Assembly (NCBI RefSeq): GCF_024137025.1
Contig: NZ_JAMYJR010000003.1
Span: 62,001 to 126,000 of the forward strand
Direction of reading: 5' to 3'
Length of the DNA stretch: 64,000 nucleotides
Source of the DNA: Paractinoplanes aksuensis
GTDB lineage: Bacteria; Actinomycetota; Actinomycetes; Mycobacteriales; Micromonosporaceae
Positions 9,479 through 18,655 of this stretch are shown one piece after another. The notes beneath the pieces are model-generated. The model did no database searches, was not told the DNA's origin, and saw only the letters and a program-made list of their open reading frames with translations. How positions within the stretch are numbered: position 1 is the stretch's first letter; each line of letters starts with the position of its first letter. The position numbers and the translations under genes are program-made.

Positions 9479-10951
9479 TCAGTGGCGCCCGGTGCCGACC
9501 AGGTCGAGCAGCTCCCCGGAGAGCGTGCTGAGGTGGGCCGCCGTCTGCTTGGTCTGCACGGCGCTGGCCTCGGTCTCGCGGGTGACCCGGGCCGTGTCCG
9601 AGGCGGCCACGTTGACCTGCTCGACGGCGGTGGACTGCTGCTTGGTCGAGAGCTCGATCTCGCGGGTGGCGTCGCTGGTGGTGGCGACCAGCCCCGCGAT
9701 CCGGCGGAACGAGCTGGTGGCGTCGTCGAACTGGCGCGAGCCGGAGTCGACCGCCTTGGCCCCGATCTCGGTGGCCATCACTGTCGTGTTGACCGCGCCC
9801 CGCACGTCCTCGATCAGCGCCCGGATCTCCTTGGCCGACCCGGCCGTCCGGTCGGCCAGCTTGCGGATCTCCTCGGCCACCACGGCGAACCGGCGGCCCC
9901 ACTCGCCGGCCCCGCTGGCCTCGATGGTGGCGTTGATGGCCAGGATGTTGGTCTGCTCGGCCAGCTCCGAGACCAGATCGACGACCCCGCCGATCTGCTG
10001 CGACTTCTCGCCCAGGGCCAGCATGTGCTGCACGATCTGATCGACCTGGGTGCGGATGGCGGTGATCGAGGCCCGGGTCTGGTCGATGGTGGCGTCGCCG
10101 GTGCGGGCCGCGTCGGCCGTCTCCTCGGCGATCTTGGACACCCGCTGGGCGCTGTCGGCGATCTGCCGCGAGGTGATCAGCAGTTCGCTGATCGTCGTGG
10201 TGATCTCGTTCATCGCGCTGGCCTGGTCGCGCCCGCCCGAGGCCTGCTGGGCCGCGGCCGCCTCGAGCTGGGCCGACGAGCTCTGGATGTGGCCGACCGC
10301 GGCGCCCACCTCCCGCCGCAGGTTCCGGCTGAGCTTCCAGGCCACCAGGGCCGAGGCCGCGATCAGCAACAGACCGATGACGATGATGAAGATGCTGGCC
10401 GCGGTGGCCCGATCCGACGCCTCGCTGCTGCGGGAGTCGACCACTGTCGACTGCCGGGCGATCAGCGCCTTGATCGCGTCCTGCACGGCGATGCGCGCCG
10501 GTTTGACCTGCTCGTTGCCGGTGATCTGGTTGACGCTGCGCAGATCGGTGATTCCTGCCCGTTGCGCCATGACCGGGGCCAGGATCCCGGCGTGCTTCTC
10601 CTCGGCCGCGGTGACGTCGTCGAGCAGCCGGCGGGACTGCGCATCGGTGATGGACGCCCGCAGGTTGGACACCTCGGCCAGGAAGTTCTCGCGGTCCTGT
10701 TTGGTCGCGTTGAGGTACTCGTCGGTGCCGGTGAGCAGGTAGCCGCGGTAGTCGGCGATCCGCGACTCCATCAGGGCGCTGAGCATCTCGGTGCCGACCA
10801 GGTTGACCCGGGCCGACGTGATCACGTTGTCCTTCGTGGTCAGCACGTAGCGCAGCGCCGCCACCGAGGTCGCCGTCATGATCAGGGTCAGGGCCAGGGT
10901 CAGGCCGAAGCCCGCGGCGAGCTTCGTGCCGAAGGTGCGTCCGGCCATCAT
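9479..10951 (-). CDS. Methyl-accepting chemoreceptor with CHASE3-like sensor domain
   Basis: A 490-residue receptor. The first membrane helix is at about 10-34, a helical extracytoplasmic domain at 35-185 contains the CHASE3-like stretch [19 protein letters not shown], and a second membrane helix lies at about 190-213. A normal HAMP domain is not obvious after it. The MCP signalling domain carries the conserved hairpin tip ([17 protein letters not shown], then [16 protein letters not shown]) that binds CheA and CheW. The ligand is unknown; CHASE3 domains sense undefined extracellular or membrane cues. The first of two adjacent ATG codons gives an ATGA overlap with the upstream cheW and is preferred. 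Confidence 0.92.
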   Translation of the reverse strand: MMAGRTFGTKLAAGFGLTLALTLIMTATSVAALRYVLTTKDNVITSARVNLVGTEMLSALMESRIADYRGYLLTGTDEYLNATKQDRENFLAEVSNLRASITDAQSRRLLDDVTAAEEKHAGILAPVMAQRAGITDLRSVNQITGNEQVKPARIAVQDAIKALIARQSTVVDSRSSEASDRATAASIFIIVIGLLLIAASALVAWKLSRNLRREVGAAVGHIQSSSAQLEAAAAQQASGGRDQASAMNEITTTISELLITSRQIADSAQRVSKIAEETADAARTGDATIDQTRASITAIRTQVDQIVQHMLALGEKSQQIGGVVDLVSELAEQTNILAINATIEASGAGEWGRRFAVVAEEIRKLADRTAGSAKEIRALIEDVRGAVNTTVMATEIGAKAVDSGSRQFDDATSSFRRIAGLVATTSDATREIELSTKQQSTAVEQVNVAASDTARVTRETEASAVQTKQTAAHLSTLSGELLDLVGTGRH

Positions 10952-11517
10952 GGTGCGTCTCCCTCGTCGGTGGTTTGCGCGTGCCCGGTCAGCGCGTGAA
11001 CCAGGGCCCGCGTGGCCGGGATGTCGATGATCGGGCGGCTGCCGCCCGGCAGGTCGACCAGCCCGCGCAGGGTGCCGCCGCGCCCGTGCCCGCCGTCGCT
11101 GCCGTCCTCGCCCGTCTCGCGGATGAGGTCGTCGGTGGTGGCCCGCACGTGCCCGTCGAGCTCGTGGAAGGCCAGCCCGAGCTGTGGGGCGCCGGCCGCC
11201 AGCACGAGCCAGCGGGGCACCTCGGCCACCGGATGCCCGAGCAGGGCGGCCAGGTCGTAGACGGGCACCACGGCGCCGGCGAACCCGGCCAGGCCGAGCA
11301 GCGCGGGCAGGGGGCCGGGCAGCGGCGTCACCGGGCGGTCGGGGTGCACCCCGGAGCTCTGCGAGAGCCTGATCGCGTACGGGCGTCCACCGGCCCGGAT
11401 CGTCAGGAGTTCCAGATGCTGTTCGTCGTGGCTGCGCGCGGGTTCGGCGAAAGAATGGTCGAAGTCGTCGCGCAGCCGTCGCAGCCGCCGCGACACGCTG
11501 CCGCTGGGCGCGGTCAC
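10948..11517 (-). CDS. cheW: CheW-like coupling protein (second of two)
   Basis: A 189-residue CheW-domain protein that should couple the receptor to CheA. The CheW core begins near [20 protein letters not shown] and includes [20 protein letters not shown], the usual beta-barrel segment. There is a helical N-terminal extension of about 35 residues and a His/Gly-rich loop ([12 protein letters not shown]) inside the domain. I chose the GTG at 11517 because it overlaps the cheR stop as GTGA, matching the other junctions in this operon; an upstream ATG at 11553 would lengthen it by 12 residues. Two different cheW genes flanking cheR is a Wsp-like trait. Confidence 0.87.
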   Translation of the reverse strand: MTAPSGSVSRRLRRLRDDFDHSFAEPARSHDEQHLELLTIRAGGRPYAIRLSQSSGVHPDRPVTPLPGPLPALLGLAGFAGAVVPVYDLAALLGHPVAEVPRWLVLAAGAPQLGLAFHELDGHVRATTDDLIRETGEDGSDGGHGRGGTLRGLVDLPGGSRPIIDIPATRALVHALTGHAQTTDEGDAP

Positions 11518-12926
11518 GGGTGGACCCCGCACGCGTCGAGCTCGGACCGGCACTGCACGGTCAGCGCGATCCGGCCGAACCCGCCGCCGAACAGGGTGAT
11601 CCGCTCGTCGTCCTCCCGGGCCAGCAGCTCCAGCGCCCGTTCCAGCTCGCCGGCCGCGGTGCGGTCGTCGCCCTGCCGCCGGGCCAGCTGGCCCAGCCGC
11701 ATCCGGGGCAGGGCGAAACCCGGGTCCAGGTACGCGGCCAGGCGGTACTGCCCGACGGCCTCGGCCACGGCCGACCCGTCCTCGAGGCAGAGCCCCAGCA
11801 GCTGATGCGCGTCAGGGTTGAGGCCGTTCTCGTCGCTCAGCCGGCGGGCCAGCACGATCGCCTCGTCCAGCCGTCCCGACTGGGCCAGCAGCACGCCGTG
11901 CAACAGCTGGTCGCGGGCCCGCAGGGGACCGGTGCGGGGCGCGGCGATCAGCTCGAGGGCGGCGGTGAACCGCTCCTGGCGCAGCAGCTCCAGGCTCTTC
12001 TCGTAGACGTTCTCGTCGACGGGTGGGGCCGCCTTCTCCGGGGCCCGGTCGGGTGACGCGGGCTCGGCCGGGGCGGGCAGCGAAGAGATCCGCTGGGCCG
12101 GGGTCGGGCCGCCGTTGCGCCGGTAGTAGAACGTCCGGTGGGTGTGCCGCAGCTCCAGCCCGGCCGGGTCGCGCCCGAGCGAGTCGGTGTGCCCGAGGAA
12201 CAGGTAGCCGCCGGGCACCAGCGCGTTGGTCATCCGCTCGACCAGGGCCGAGGTCACGTCCGCGGTCAGGTACATCAGCAGGTTACGGCAGAAGATCACG
12301 TCGTACTGGCCGGGGTTCCACACCCCGTCGCCGGACTCGGCCACGTTGGCCCGCTGGAACCGCACCAGCTTGCGGATCTCGTCGACCACCCGGAAACCGC
12401 CGTTGTCGGGCCGGAACCAGCGCCGCCGCACCCCGTCCGGCGTCTCCCGCAGCGACCACGCCGAGTACCAGGCCGCCTCGGCCTTGCGCAGCACCGCCGG
12501 GTTGGCGTCGATCCCGGTCACGCTGATGATCCAGTCCGGGTCGGGCCGCACCTGGCGCCCGGTGATGGCCAGCGAGTACACCTCCTCGCCGGAGGAGCAC
12601 GCGACCGAGAGCATCCGCAGGGTGCGCTGCGACGACCGCGCGTCGGCCCGCTCGGGCAGGGCGTCCTCGCGTAGGGCGGCGAACTGCTCGCCGTGCCGGA
12701 AGCAGTAGGTCTCGGTGATGCTGAGCCGCTCGACCAGCACCGACAGTTCGGCGTCCCACGACCGGGCGGCCAGCCGGACCAGGTAGGCGTCCACGCTCAT
12801 CCCGTTGTCGGCGGCCCGGTCGCGCAGCAGGCCGCCCAGCGGTGGCGCGTCGTTGTCGGCGAACGTCCAGCCCAGCGACCGGGCCAGCAGATCCCGGAAG
12901 CGGGTGATGTGGGCCGGCGTGCTCAC
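11514..12926 (-). CDS. cheR: CheR protein-glutamate methyltransferase with TPR tail
   Basis: A 470-residue receptor methyltransferase using S-adenosylmethionine. The N-terminal CheR_N helices are followed by [14 protein letters not shown], the SAM-binding motif [14 protein letters not shown], and the C-terminal catalytic motif [10 protein letters not shown]. From about residue 315 the protein adds tetratricopeptide repeats ([18 protein letters not shown], then [20 protein letters not shown] and a repeat containing [14 protein letters not shown]), probably for protein binding as in WspC. The GTG start overlaps the stop of the first cheW as GTGA. CheR balances CheB in adaptation of the receptor encoded two genes downstream. 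Confidence 0.92.
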   Translation of the reverse strand: MSTPAHITRFRDLLARSLGWTFADNDAPPLGGLLRDRAADNGMSVDAYLVRLAARSWDAELSVLVERLSITETYCFRHGEQFAALREDALPERADARSSQRTLRMLSVACSSGEEVYSLAITGRQVRPDPDWIISVTGIDANPAVLRKAEAAWYSAWSLRETPDGVRRRWFRPDNGGFRVVDEIRKLVRFQRANVAESGDGVWNPGQYDVIFCRNLLMYLTADVTSALVERMTNALVPGGYLFLGHTDSLGRDPAGLELRHTHRTFYYRRNGGPTPAQRISSLPAPAEPASPDRAPEKAAPPVDENVYEKSLELLRQERFTAALELIAAPRTGPLRARDQLLHGVLLAQSGRLDEAIVLARRLSDENGLNPDAHQLLGLCLEDGSAVAEAVGQYRLAAYLDPGFALPRMRLGQLARRQGDDRTAAGELERALELLAREDDERITLFGGGFGRIALTVQCRSELDACGVHP

Positions 12927-13426
12927 GACGGCTCGCCCGTGCTCACGGCGGCGGCCGCCTCCCACACCTCGTCGGGCACGGTGCGCATGCTCTGCAGCAG
13001 CAGGAGCGGCTCGGCCCCGAGCGTGCCGACACCGGCCACGAGCTGGGTGTTGCCCCCGCCCAGCAGGGCCGGGTGGCCGCCGGTCGGTTCGGCCTCGACC
13101 TGCCGGATGCCCAGGATCTCGCCGGTGGCGAACGCGATGGCCCCGCGCTCGGTGCGTACGGCGAGATAGCGCTCGGCATCGGCCGGCCCACCGCCGAGCA
13201 GCCGCGACACGTCGACGACGGGGGTGGGCACGCCGCGCAGCACGGTGATGCCGCGCACGAAGGCCGGGGTGCCGGCCAGGGCCCGGGTCGCGAGCGGCCG
13301 CATGGTCTCGATGACCTCGTCGAGCCGAATGGCGCACAGCAGCGGCCCGGCCCGGAAGACGAGCGCCACCACTCCGGCGCCCTCGGCCTCGTCGGCGAGT
13401 GCGGGTGCTTGTCCGTACTGCCGCAT
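12923..13426 (-). CDS. cheW: CheW-like coupling protein, first gene of chemosensory operon
   Basis: A 167-residue CheW-domain protein. The core runs from VVALVFRAGPLLCAIRLDEV through FVRGITVLRGVPTPVVDVSR to EPLLLLQSM, close to the whole CheW length with a short N-terminal tail. It should link receptor clusters and CheA; it differs clearly from the second CheW. The ATG at 13426 lies 6 nt after a TAATCT -10 hexamer on the same strand, so the operon mRNA may be leaderless. Its stop overlaps the cheR start as GTGA. Confidence 0.88.
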   Translation of the reverse strand: MRQYGQAPALADEAEGAGVVALVFRAGPLLCAIRLDEVIETMRPLATRALAGTPAFVRGITVLRGVPTPVVDVSRLLGGGPADAERYLAVRTERGAIAFATGEILGIRQVEAEPTGGHPALLGGGNTQLVAGVGTLGAEPLLLLQSMRTVPDEVWEAAAAVSTGEPS

Positions 13427-13432
13427 TCGCTC

Positions 13433-13438
13433 AGATTA
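13433..13438 (-). promoter_or_regulatory. Candidate -10 element of the chemosensory operon
   Basis: The minus strand reads TAATCT followed by 6 nt (gagcga) and the cheW ATG, the arrangement expected for a leaderless transcript. No good -35 hexamer is seen; the matching position is an A-rich GGAAAA. This supports the ATG at 13426 and one promoter driving all seven genes. Confidence 0.5.
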
Positions 13439-13479
13439 GCGAGACTTCATCCCCCTTTTCCGAGATTCCTTCACACGGC

Positions 13480-14847
13480 TCATCTCGCTTCGTCGCCGTG
13501 CTCCGGCGGCGACCGGAACCAGTCGACGGGCCCAGCCGCGTCCAGCGGCTCGGTACGGCGATCGGGCGCCTCGCCGACCGGGCCGGGACGGCGGCCGGCC
13601 ACCGGGAAGCCGGGACCGGGCGCGGCCGCTTCCTCCTCACCGCCGCGGGGGATCGGTGGCCAGTTGGCGGGGGCCCGGGTCATCGCGGCCGCGGCCGAGA
13701 AGCGGGCCATCGCGGCGCCGGTCGGCTGGTCCGGGGCCGTCGTCGCCGGCACCGGCTCGGGCTCGGGTGGCGCCGGAGCGGCGGACGGCTTCGTCTCGGG
13801 CCACAGGCGCGGGCGGCGGCCGGCGGCCACGTCCTCGGCCCAGCCGAAGGCGACCATCGCGCCCAGCGTGAGCGCGAACGCCACCACCAGATCGGTGGCC
13901 GCCCCGGCCCGGTCGCCCAGGTCGTCCAGCGCCACGAAGGCCAGCACCGGCCACACGGCGGCGATCGCAGTGTTGTGCCACAGGTACACGGTCACAGCCC
14001 GCGCGTTGAGCACCGAGACGGCGTGGTCGAGCGGCCGGATCCGGGCCAGCCAGCCCATCGGCGGCTGCCAGCGCAGCACGACCAGCACGAACGCCAGCGA
14101 CCAGAGCGCCTGCGACTCGGGGACGTCGTTCAGGTCGTACGTGCCGTAGTCGTACGCGAAATAGGCCGCCCCCGCGGCCATGGCCAGCGCGACCGGGAAC
14201 GACACCCACGGCCGGAGCGCGCGTAGCCGGCCGTCCTGGTGGGCGAAACCGGCGATCCAGCACGCGCCGTACGCGACGAAGTCCCACAGCGCGGCGTCGG
14301 CTGTCTCCGGCAGCTCGAAGCCGGTGACGTCGAGCCCGGCCATGACGACCAGGGGCAGGGCCACGGCGGCCCAGCCGATCCGCTTCCACAGGGCGAACAG
14401 CGCCGGCGAGAGCAGGACGAACCACAGGTACGCGCGGAGGTACCAGAGCGGTTCCCACACGTCCGCGGCCTGGTCGCTGCCCGGCGGATCACCCAGCGGC
14501 AGGATCCAGAAGGCCAGCCGGGCCACGCTGAACGGGTGCTCGCCGTCGCTCTCGGCCGTCCACCCGGCGACCAGCATGACCGGCACGGCGATCACGCCCA
14601 GCAGCCACAGCGGGGGCAGCAGGCGGCGCAGGCGGGAGCTGACCACCCGAGCCGCGTCGCGCTTGGTCAGGGAGGCCGCGGTCAGCGAGCCGGCCAGCGC
14701 GAACATGATCCCCATGGCGGGCAGCAGGACGGACAGCCAGGGCCAGCCGAACAAGTGGTAGACGATCACCCGGACGATCGCGGCGGCACGGAGAAGATCC
14801 AGGTAGCGATTGCGCACCGCGACGAGGTTGCCAGTCCGGGGCGACAC
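13480..14847 (-). CDS. Acyltransferase-3 family membrane protein
   Basis: A 455-residue polytopic membrane protein. The opening NRYLDLLRAAAIVRVIVYHLFGW is the N-terminal acyltransferase-3 block, with the helix and conserved His of that family, and about ten membrane helices follow. The last 90 residues are a Pro/Glu-rich cytoplasmic tail without known domain. Family members move acyl groups (acetyl, succinyl) onto extracytoplasmic sugars, lipids or antibiotics; the acceptor is unknown. I chose the GTG at 14847 because GGAGG lies 7 nt upstream of it. A divergent 274-bp gap separates it from the CAP-protein gene; no terminator is seen between it and the chemosensory operon promoter. Confidence 0.82.
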   Translation of the reverse strand: MSPRTGNLVAVRNRYLDLLRAAAIVRVIVYHLFGWPWLSVLLPAMGIMFALAGSLTAASLTKRDAARVVSSRLRRLLPPLWLLGVIAVPVMLVAGWTAESDGEHPFSVARLAFWILPLGDPPGSDQAADVWEPLWYLRAYLWFVLLSPALFALWKRIGWAAVALPLVVMAGLDVTGFELPETADAALWDFVAYGACWIAGFAHQDGRLRALRPWVSFPVALAMAAGAAYFAYDYGTYDLNDVPESQALWSLAFVLVVLRWQPPMGWLARIRPLDHAVSVLNARAVTVYLWHNTAIAAVWPVLAFVALDDLGDRAGAATDLVVAFALTLGAMVAFGWAEDVAAGRRPRLWPETKPSAAPAPPEPEPVPATTAPDQPTGAAMARFSAAAAMTRAPANWPPIPRGGEEEAAAPGPGFPVAGRRPGPVGEAPDRRTEPLDAAGPVDWFRSPPEHGDEAR

Positions 14848-15121
14848 GCTGCGACCTCCGGGCGGATCGGAACAATCGCCCCGCAGGCTTACCCCGTACG
14901 CATGAACTGTCCGGTTTGTCTGTGCGCTTGTGCGACGTCCGTGCATCGGACCGGAACGGCATAACGCCTGCTGGCAGTACCCGGAAGAGCGACTGCGGCC
15001 GGTGCGTCGCCGGTGACGGGCGGACAGATGCCAAGTGACCGGGCCCGGTCTGTGCCGTTGACCTCCGATGGAAGGCGACCCGGAGCGGCCGGGTGGCCGT
15101 GGAGGACGGGGATCACGGGGT

Positions 15122-16174
15122 ATGCGGAAACCAGTCGTGGTGGTCAGTGCGGCGGCGGCGCTCCTGCTCGGGGGCGGCTTCGTGGCGACCTCGGCGGCCG
15201 CCGACGAGAGGCCCTCGTCGGGCTGGAGCAGCTTCTGGTGGCCGAGCCTGTTCGGCGAGGACGACGACTTCGCCGACTCCTCGGACGGGGACTTCGCGGA
15301 CGGATCGGATTCCTGGGACGACTCCGACTCCTCGGACGGCTCGGACTCCTCCGACTCTCCGGACGGCTCGGACGGCTCGGACGGGCCGGGCGGCTCGGAC
15401 TCCTCGGACGACGAGGGGCCGGCTGAGGGGCCGGGGCTCGACGACCCCGGGGCGGACGGGGACTCGCCGGACAACGATTCGGCGAACGGCGGCACGACGA
15501 ACAGCGACTCGGCGGACGGCAACTCGCCGGACGGTTACGAGGTGGACGGCGACTCGGCGCAGGGAGAGGACCAGGTGCAGCAGCCCCAGGACCGGGCCGC
15601 TCTGCCTCCGGCTCAGCCCCAGAATTCCGTACAAAAGCCTGCGCAAGCCCCCACTCAGCCGAAACATCAGGCGCAGCCGAAGCAGGTTCGTGAGCAGCCG
15701 CGGCGGGCGCAGCAGCCCGCGATGGACGTGATGGCCGGCGCCCGCCGGGCCGTGACCGCCCGCGACGTCTCGGCCAGCCCGGCCGCGCCCGTGCAGCAGC
15801 GTGTCCTGCGGCTGATCAACCAGAAGCGGCGGCACGGTGGTTGCCGTCCGTTCATTCTGGACCGCCGGCTGATCGAGGCGGCCAACGACCACGCGGCCGA
15901 CATGGCCCGCCGCGACTACTTCGCGCACAGGTCGCCCCGGGGTGACAACGCGGGGGACCGGGTCAGCGACGCCGGCTACCGGTGGAAGCGCTACGGCGAG
16001 AACATCGCGCGCGGCGCCGACAGCGCGTACGAGGTGGTCAACGGCTGGATGAACAGCCCGAGCCACCGCGAGAACATCATGGACTGCCGGCTGCACGAGA
16101 TGGGCGTCGGCCTGGCCATCGGGCGCGGCCGGACCCCGTACTGGGTGCAGGACTTCGCCACCCCACGATCCTGA
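15122..16174 (+). CDS. Secreted CAP/SCP-domain protein with acidic Ser/Asp repeat
   Basis: A 350-residue exported protein. Residues 1-27 form a signal peptide. Residues about 42-140 are an extremely acidic Asp/Ser/Gly low-complexity stretch, followed by a Gln/Pro-rich linker to about 200. The C-terminal 125 residues are a CAP domain (CAP/YkwD type) with AANDHAADMARRDYFAHRSP, YRWKRYGENIARG and MNSPSHRENIMD, including the conserved His and Glu residues. Bacterial CAP proteins are extracellular and mostly of unknown activity. The ATG at 15122 begins the clean signal peptide and follows purine-rich DNA; an upstream ATG at 15068 would add 18 non-signal residues. The acidic repeat may bind calcium or keep the protein in the wall. 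Confidence 0.85.
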   Translation: MRKPVVVVSAAAALLLGGGFVATSAAADERPSSGWSSFWWPSLFGEDDDFADSSDGDFADGSDSWDDSDSSDGSDSSDSPDGSDGSDGPGGSDSSDDEGPAEGPGLDDPGADGDSPDNDSANGGTTNSDSADGNSPDGYEVDGDSAQGEDQVQQPQDRAALPPAQPQNSVQKPAQAPTQPKHQAQPKQVREQPRRAQQPAMDVMAGARRAVTARDVSASPAAPVQQRVLRLINQKRRHGGCRPFILDRRLIEAANDHAADMARRDYFAHRSPRGDNAGDRVSDAGYRWKRYGENIARGADSAYEVVNGWMNSPSHRENIMDCRLHEMGVGLAIGRGRTPYWVQDFATPRS

Positions 16175-16306
16175 CCAATTTCTCTCAACCGGCGTGCGCA
16201 CGGACCGAAATGACCTACCGGTTCCGTGCCACGCTCCTTCCCGTGGAGTCGTGAGCGGCACTGCTGTGCTTCTATGTGCGCACACGTTTCCTGGGGAGGA
16301 ACCACA

Positions 16307-17038
16307 GTGGGATCCAGACGGGTTGCGGCCGGGGTCGCGTTGGCGGCCATGGTCGGCGGCGGTCTCGGCGCGGTGGCGCTGTCACCGGGCGGGGCAAGTG
16401 CTGCCGTGCCCACGACGACAGTGGTCACCAAGGCCGCCGCGGCGGGCTGTTCGACCGGCAAGTACCAGAAGCAGGTCGAGGGCTACATCAACAAGCTCGG
16501 CATGTTCGGCAAGACCAAGGTCGACGGCAAGCAGTCGGCCGCCGATTGCAAGATCATTATCAAGTTCCAGAAGCGGTACGGCATTCTGCCCGCCGCCGGT
16601 CTGGCCGGGCCCACGACGCACGACGTGGCCAAGCGGCTCGCCTCGACCAAGGTGGCGGCGTGCAAGCCCAAGAAGTCGGGTTACACGTTCTGCGTGAACC
16701 TGACTCAGCAGACGTCGTGGATCATGAAGAACGGCAAGCAGTTCGCCGCTCCGACCGTGGTCCGCACGGGCATGAAGAACTACCGCACGCCGTCCGGCAC
16801 ATACAAGATCAATAAGCGGACGAAGAAGGAATGGTCCGACCCGTACGAGGTGTGGCTGCCCTACTGGCAGCGCTTCCAGGGCGGCAAGGGCTTCCACCAG
16901 ACGACGACCTACATCCACGACAAGTGGCGCGGGTCGCACGGCTGCGTGAATCTGCTCCAGAGCGACGCTCGCACCTACTGGAACGTCGGCAAGATCGGCA
17001 TGACGGTCAAGCTGATCGGGCGTCGTCCCGGCACCTGA
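16307..17038 (+). CDS. L,D-transpeptidase (YkuD) with peptidoglycan-binding domain
   Basis: A 243-residue exported enzyme. After a signal peptide (1-33) comes a PG_binding_1-like domain at about 45-110 (KFQKRYGILPAAGLAGPTT) and a YkuD catalytic domain at about 120-240. The catalytic Cys213 sits in SHGCVNL with His211, and an earlier conserved His is in the TTTYIHDKW segment. The family forms 3-3 crosslinks in peptidoglycan or attaches proteins to it. The GTG at 16307 is preferred because GGGGAGGA lies 6 nt upstream and the signal peptide begins directly after. The gene ends at a strong terminator. Confidence 0.9.
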   Translation: MGSRRVAAGVALAAMVGGGLGAVALSPGGASAAVPTTTVVTKAAAAGCSTGKYQKQVEGYINKLGMFGKTKVDGKQSAADCKIIIKFQKRYGILPAAGLAGPTTHDVAKRLASTKVAACKPKKSGYTFCVNLTQQTSWIMKNGKQFAAPTVVRTGMKNYRTPSGTYKINKRTKKEWSDPYEVWLPYWQRFQGGKGFHQTTTYIHDKWRGSHGCVNLLQSDARTYWNVGKIGMTVKLIGRRPGT

Positions 17039-17060
17039 TCTGCAGCTTGAGCGCAACGAC

Positions 17061-17094
17061 GAAGGCGGGCCTCCACGGGGGCCCGCCTTCTTGG
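17061..17094 (+). terminator. Intrinsic terminator after the L,D-transpeptidase gene
   Basis: A perfect 11-bp stem (17061-17071 with 17080-17090, arms gaaggcgggcc and ggcccgccttc) with an 8-nt loop, 22 bp after the stop codon and followed by a short T run. Confidence 0.85.
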
Positions 17095-17097
17095 TTT

Positions 17098-17232
17098 CCC
17101 GCCCACTCCCCGCCTCTCTGCCTCCCGCTCTCCCACCTCGCTCCTGCCGCCTGCCTGCCTGTCGACCTGACTGCTCTTCCCTTCTTTCTCCTTTCTTCCT
17201 TTCTCCCTCCCGCCGCGTCCCTCCCTCGTAAG
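17098..17232 (+). other. Long pyrimidine-only-like intergenic tract
   Basis: About 135 bp directly after the terminator consist almost only of C and T on the plus strand, for example ctcttcccttctttctcc. No gene is seen here. Such a tract can form triplex or H-DNA and gives a strong purine bias on the other strand. Its role is unknown. Confidence 0.7.
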
Positions 17233-17319
17233 GGCCGTCTTCTGCCTTCGATCGTGCCCTCTTCACTGGGGCTGGGTCCTGTGGCGTCGGCATCGCCGGT
17301 TCTTGTCGGTGGGTCGACA

Positions 17320-17325
17320 TAGAGT
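17320..17325 (+). promoter_or_regulatory. Candidate -10 element of the exporter operon
   Basis: TAGAGT stands 7 nt before the GTG at 17333, the spacing expected for a leaderless mRNA. No convincing -35 was found. It favours the GTG at 17333 over the GTG at 17324, which overlaps this hexamer. Confidence 0.5.
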
Positions 17326-17332
17326 GGCGTGC

Positions 17333-18655
17333 GTGTCCGAACACCGCCGCCGCCCTTTTGTCCTTGCTGTTGCTGGGACGCTGCTGGTCTCGTCGACCGC
17401 TGCGTCCTGCGGTGACGAGCCGAGTGACGTGCGCCTGGGTGCGGCCGCGCGCGGCACGGTGGCCGAGATCGTCGAGGCGCCGGGCTCGGTGACGGCCCGG
17501 GCCGCCGCCACGGTGAGCGCCCCAGCGGCCGGCACCCTCGATGACCTGCGCGTCGAGCCGGGCCGACGGGTCAGCAAGGGCCAGGTTCTGGCGGTCATCG
17601 ACGCGCCTGAAGTCGAGGCTCGGCGTTTGTCGGCCGAGCGGGCGCTCGACCAGGCGTCCCGCGGTGGTGGCTCGGTCGGCGGCACTTCGGGCTTTTCTTC
17701 CGTGCGGCGAAAAACCGACAAGCAGGCGGCCGAGGCGTTCAAGCAGGCCCGTGACGCCGCCGCCAAGATCACCGACCCCGCGCTGCGCGAGGTGCTGCTC
17801 AAGCAGGTCGACGCGGCCAACGAGCAGTACGCGGCCGCTTCGTCCGCGGCCGCCGCCGCCCTGCGCTCGGTCGAGCGGGGCGTGGCGTCGCTGGGCGAGG
17901 CGGTCAGCTCGCTGTCGGCGGCCCAGCGGTTGCAGGCCCAGCAGGCCTACGAGCTGGCCGATGCCGCGGTCGAGGCGCTGACGCTGCGGGCGCCGGTGGC
18001 CGGTGTCGTGCAGTTCGGTGGCACGGCCGGGGCGAGTCCCTCGTCGCTGGGCGATCTGCTGTCGGGCGGGGGCGCTGCTCCGCCCGCGGCCGGCGGGGGC
18101 AGCGGCCTGCCCGGGGTCGACACCGCGGTGCCCCGGGGCGCCTTCGTGGCGGCCGGCACGCCGCTGTTCACCGTGGTCGACGTGTCGCGGCTGGGGCTGC
18201 TGGCCGAGGTCGACGAGACGGATGTGCTGCTGGTCAAGCCCGGGGTCAAGGCCACCGTCGAGCTCGACGCGGCCACGGGTTCGACCTATGCGGCCAGTGT
18301 GCGCTCGATCGACCTGCTCCCGACGACGTCGGCCCGCGGCGGGGTGTCGTACAAGGTACGTCTGGATCTGACCCCGGGCCCGGACGCGCCGACGCCCCGG
18401 CCCGGCATGAGCGCCGTGATCCGGTTGCAGGTGCGCGAGGCCGACGACGCCGTCACCGTGCCCGCCTCGGCCATCATCAACGTCGACGGCCGCGACACCG
18501 TGTGGGCGGTCCGGGGCGACAGCTACGAGCGTGTGCCGGTGACGCTCGGCGTCCAGGGTGAGGACGTCGTGCAGGTCACCGACGGTCTCGACGCCGGCCA
18601 GCGGATCGCCGTGGCCGGCGCCGACGAGATCCAGCCGGGCGACCGAGCCTCATGA
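17333..18655 (+). CDS. Periplasmic-adaptor (MacA/HlyD-like) membrane fusion lipoprotein
   Basis: A 440-residue adaptor protein of a tripartite-like ABC exporter. The N-terminal signal ends in a possible lipobox (TAASC, Cys26). A lipoyl/barrel-sandwich half-motif (SAPAAGTLDDLRVEPGRRV) at about 60-80 and its partner (LRAPVAGVVQFGGTAG) near 222-237 enclose a long alpha-hairpin rich in Ala. A beta-barrel domain with VDVSRLGLLAEVDETDVLLV and a membrane-proximal domain (VTVPASAIINVDGRDTVWAV) follow. Adaptors of this type in Gram-positive bacteria hand substrates such as peptides or lipids to the outside. Its stop overlaps the ATPase start as ATGA, so the three exporter genes form one operon. Confidence 0.87.
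   Translation: MSEHRRRPFVLAVAGTLLVSSTAASCGDEPSDVRLGAAARGTVAEIVEAPGSVTARAAATVSAPAAGTLDDLRVEPGRRVSKGQVLAVIDAPEVEARRLSAERALDQASRGGGSVGGTSGFSSVRRKTDKQAAEAFKQARDAAAKITDPALREVLLKQVDAANEQYAAASSAAAAALRSVERGVASLGEAVSSLSAAQRLQAQQAYELADAAVEALTLRAPVAGVVQFGGTAGASPSSLGDLLSGGGAAPPAAGGGSGLPGVDTAVPRGAFVAAGTPLFTVVDVSRLGLLAEVDETDVLLVKPGVKATVELDAATGSTYAASVRSIDLLPTTSARGGVSYKVRLDLTPGPDAPTPRPGMSAVIRLQVREADDAVTVPASAIINVDGRDTVWAVRGDSYERVPVTLGVQGEDVVQVTDGLDAGQRIAVAGADEIQPGDRAS

Noticed and set aside
15000..15121. Possible c-di-AMP riboswitch before the CAP gene
   Set aside because: GC-rich with some pairing, but the conserved core motifs of that class could not be found.
13226..15522. Longer upstream extensions of the cheR and acyltransferase genes
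   Set aside because: Extensions have no ribosome site and overlap neighbouring genes or promoters; coupled GTGA or GGAGG-supported starts are better.
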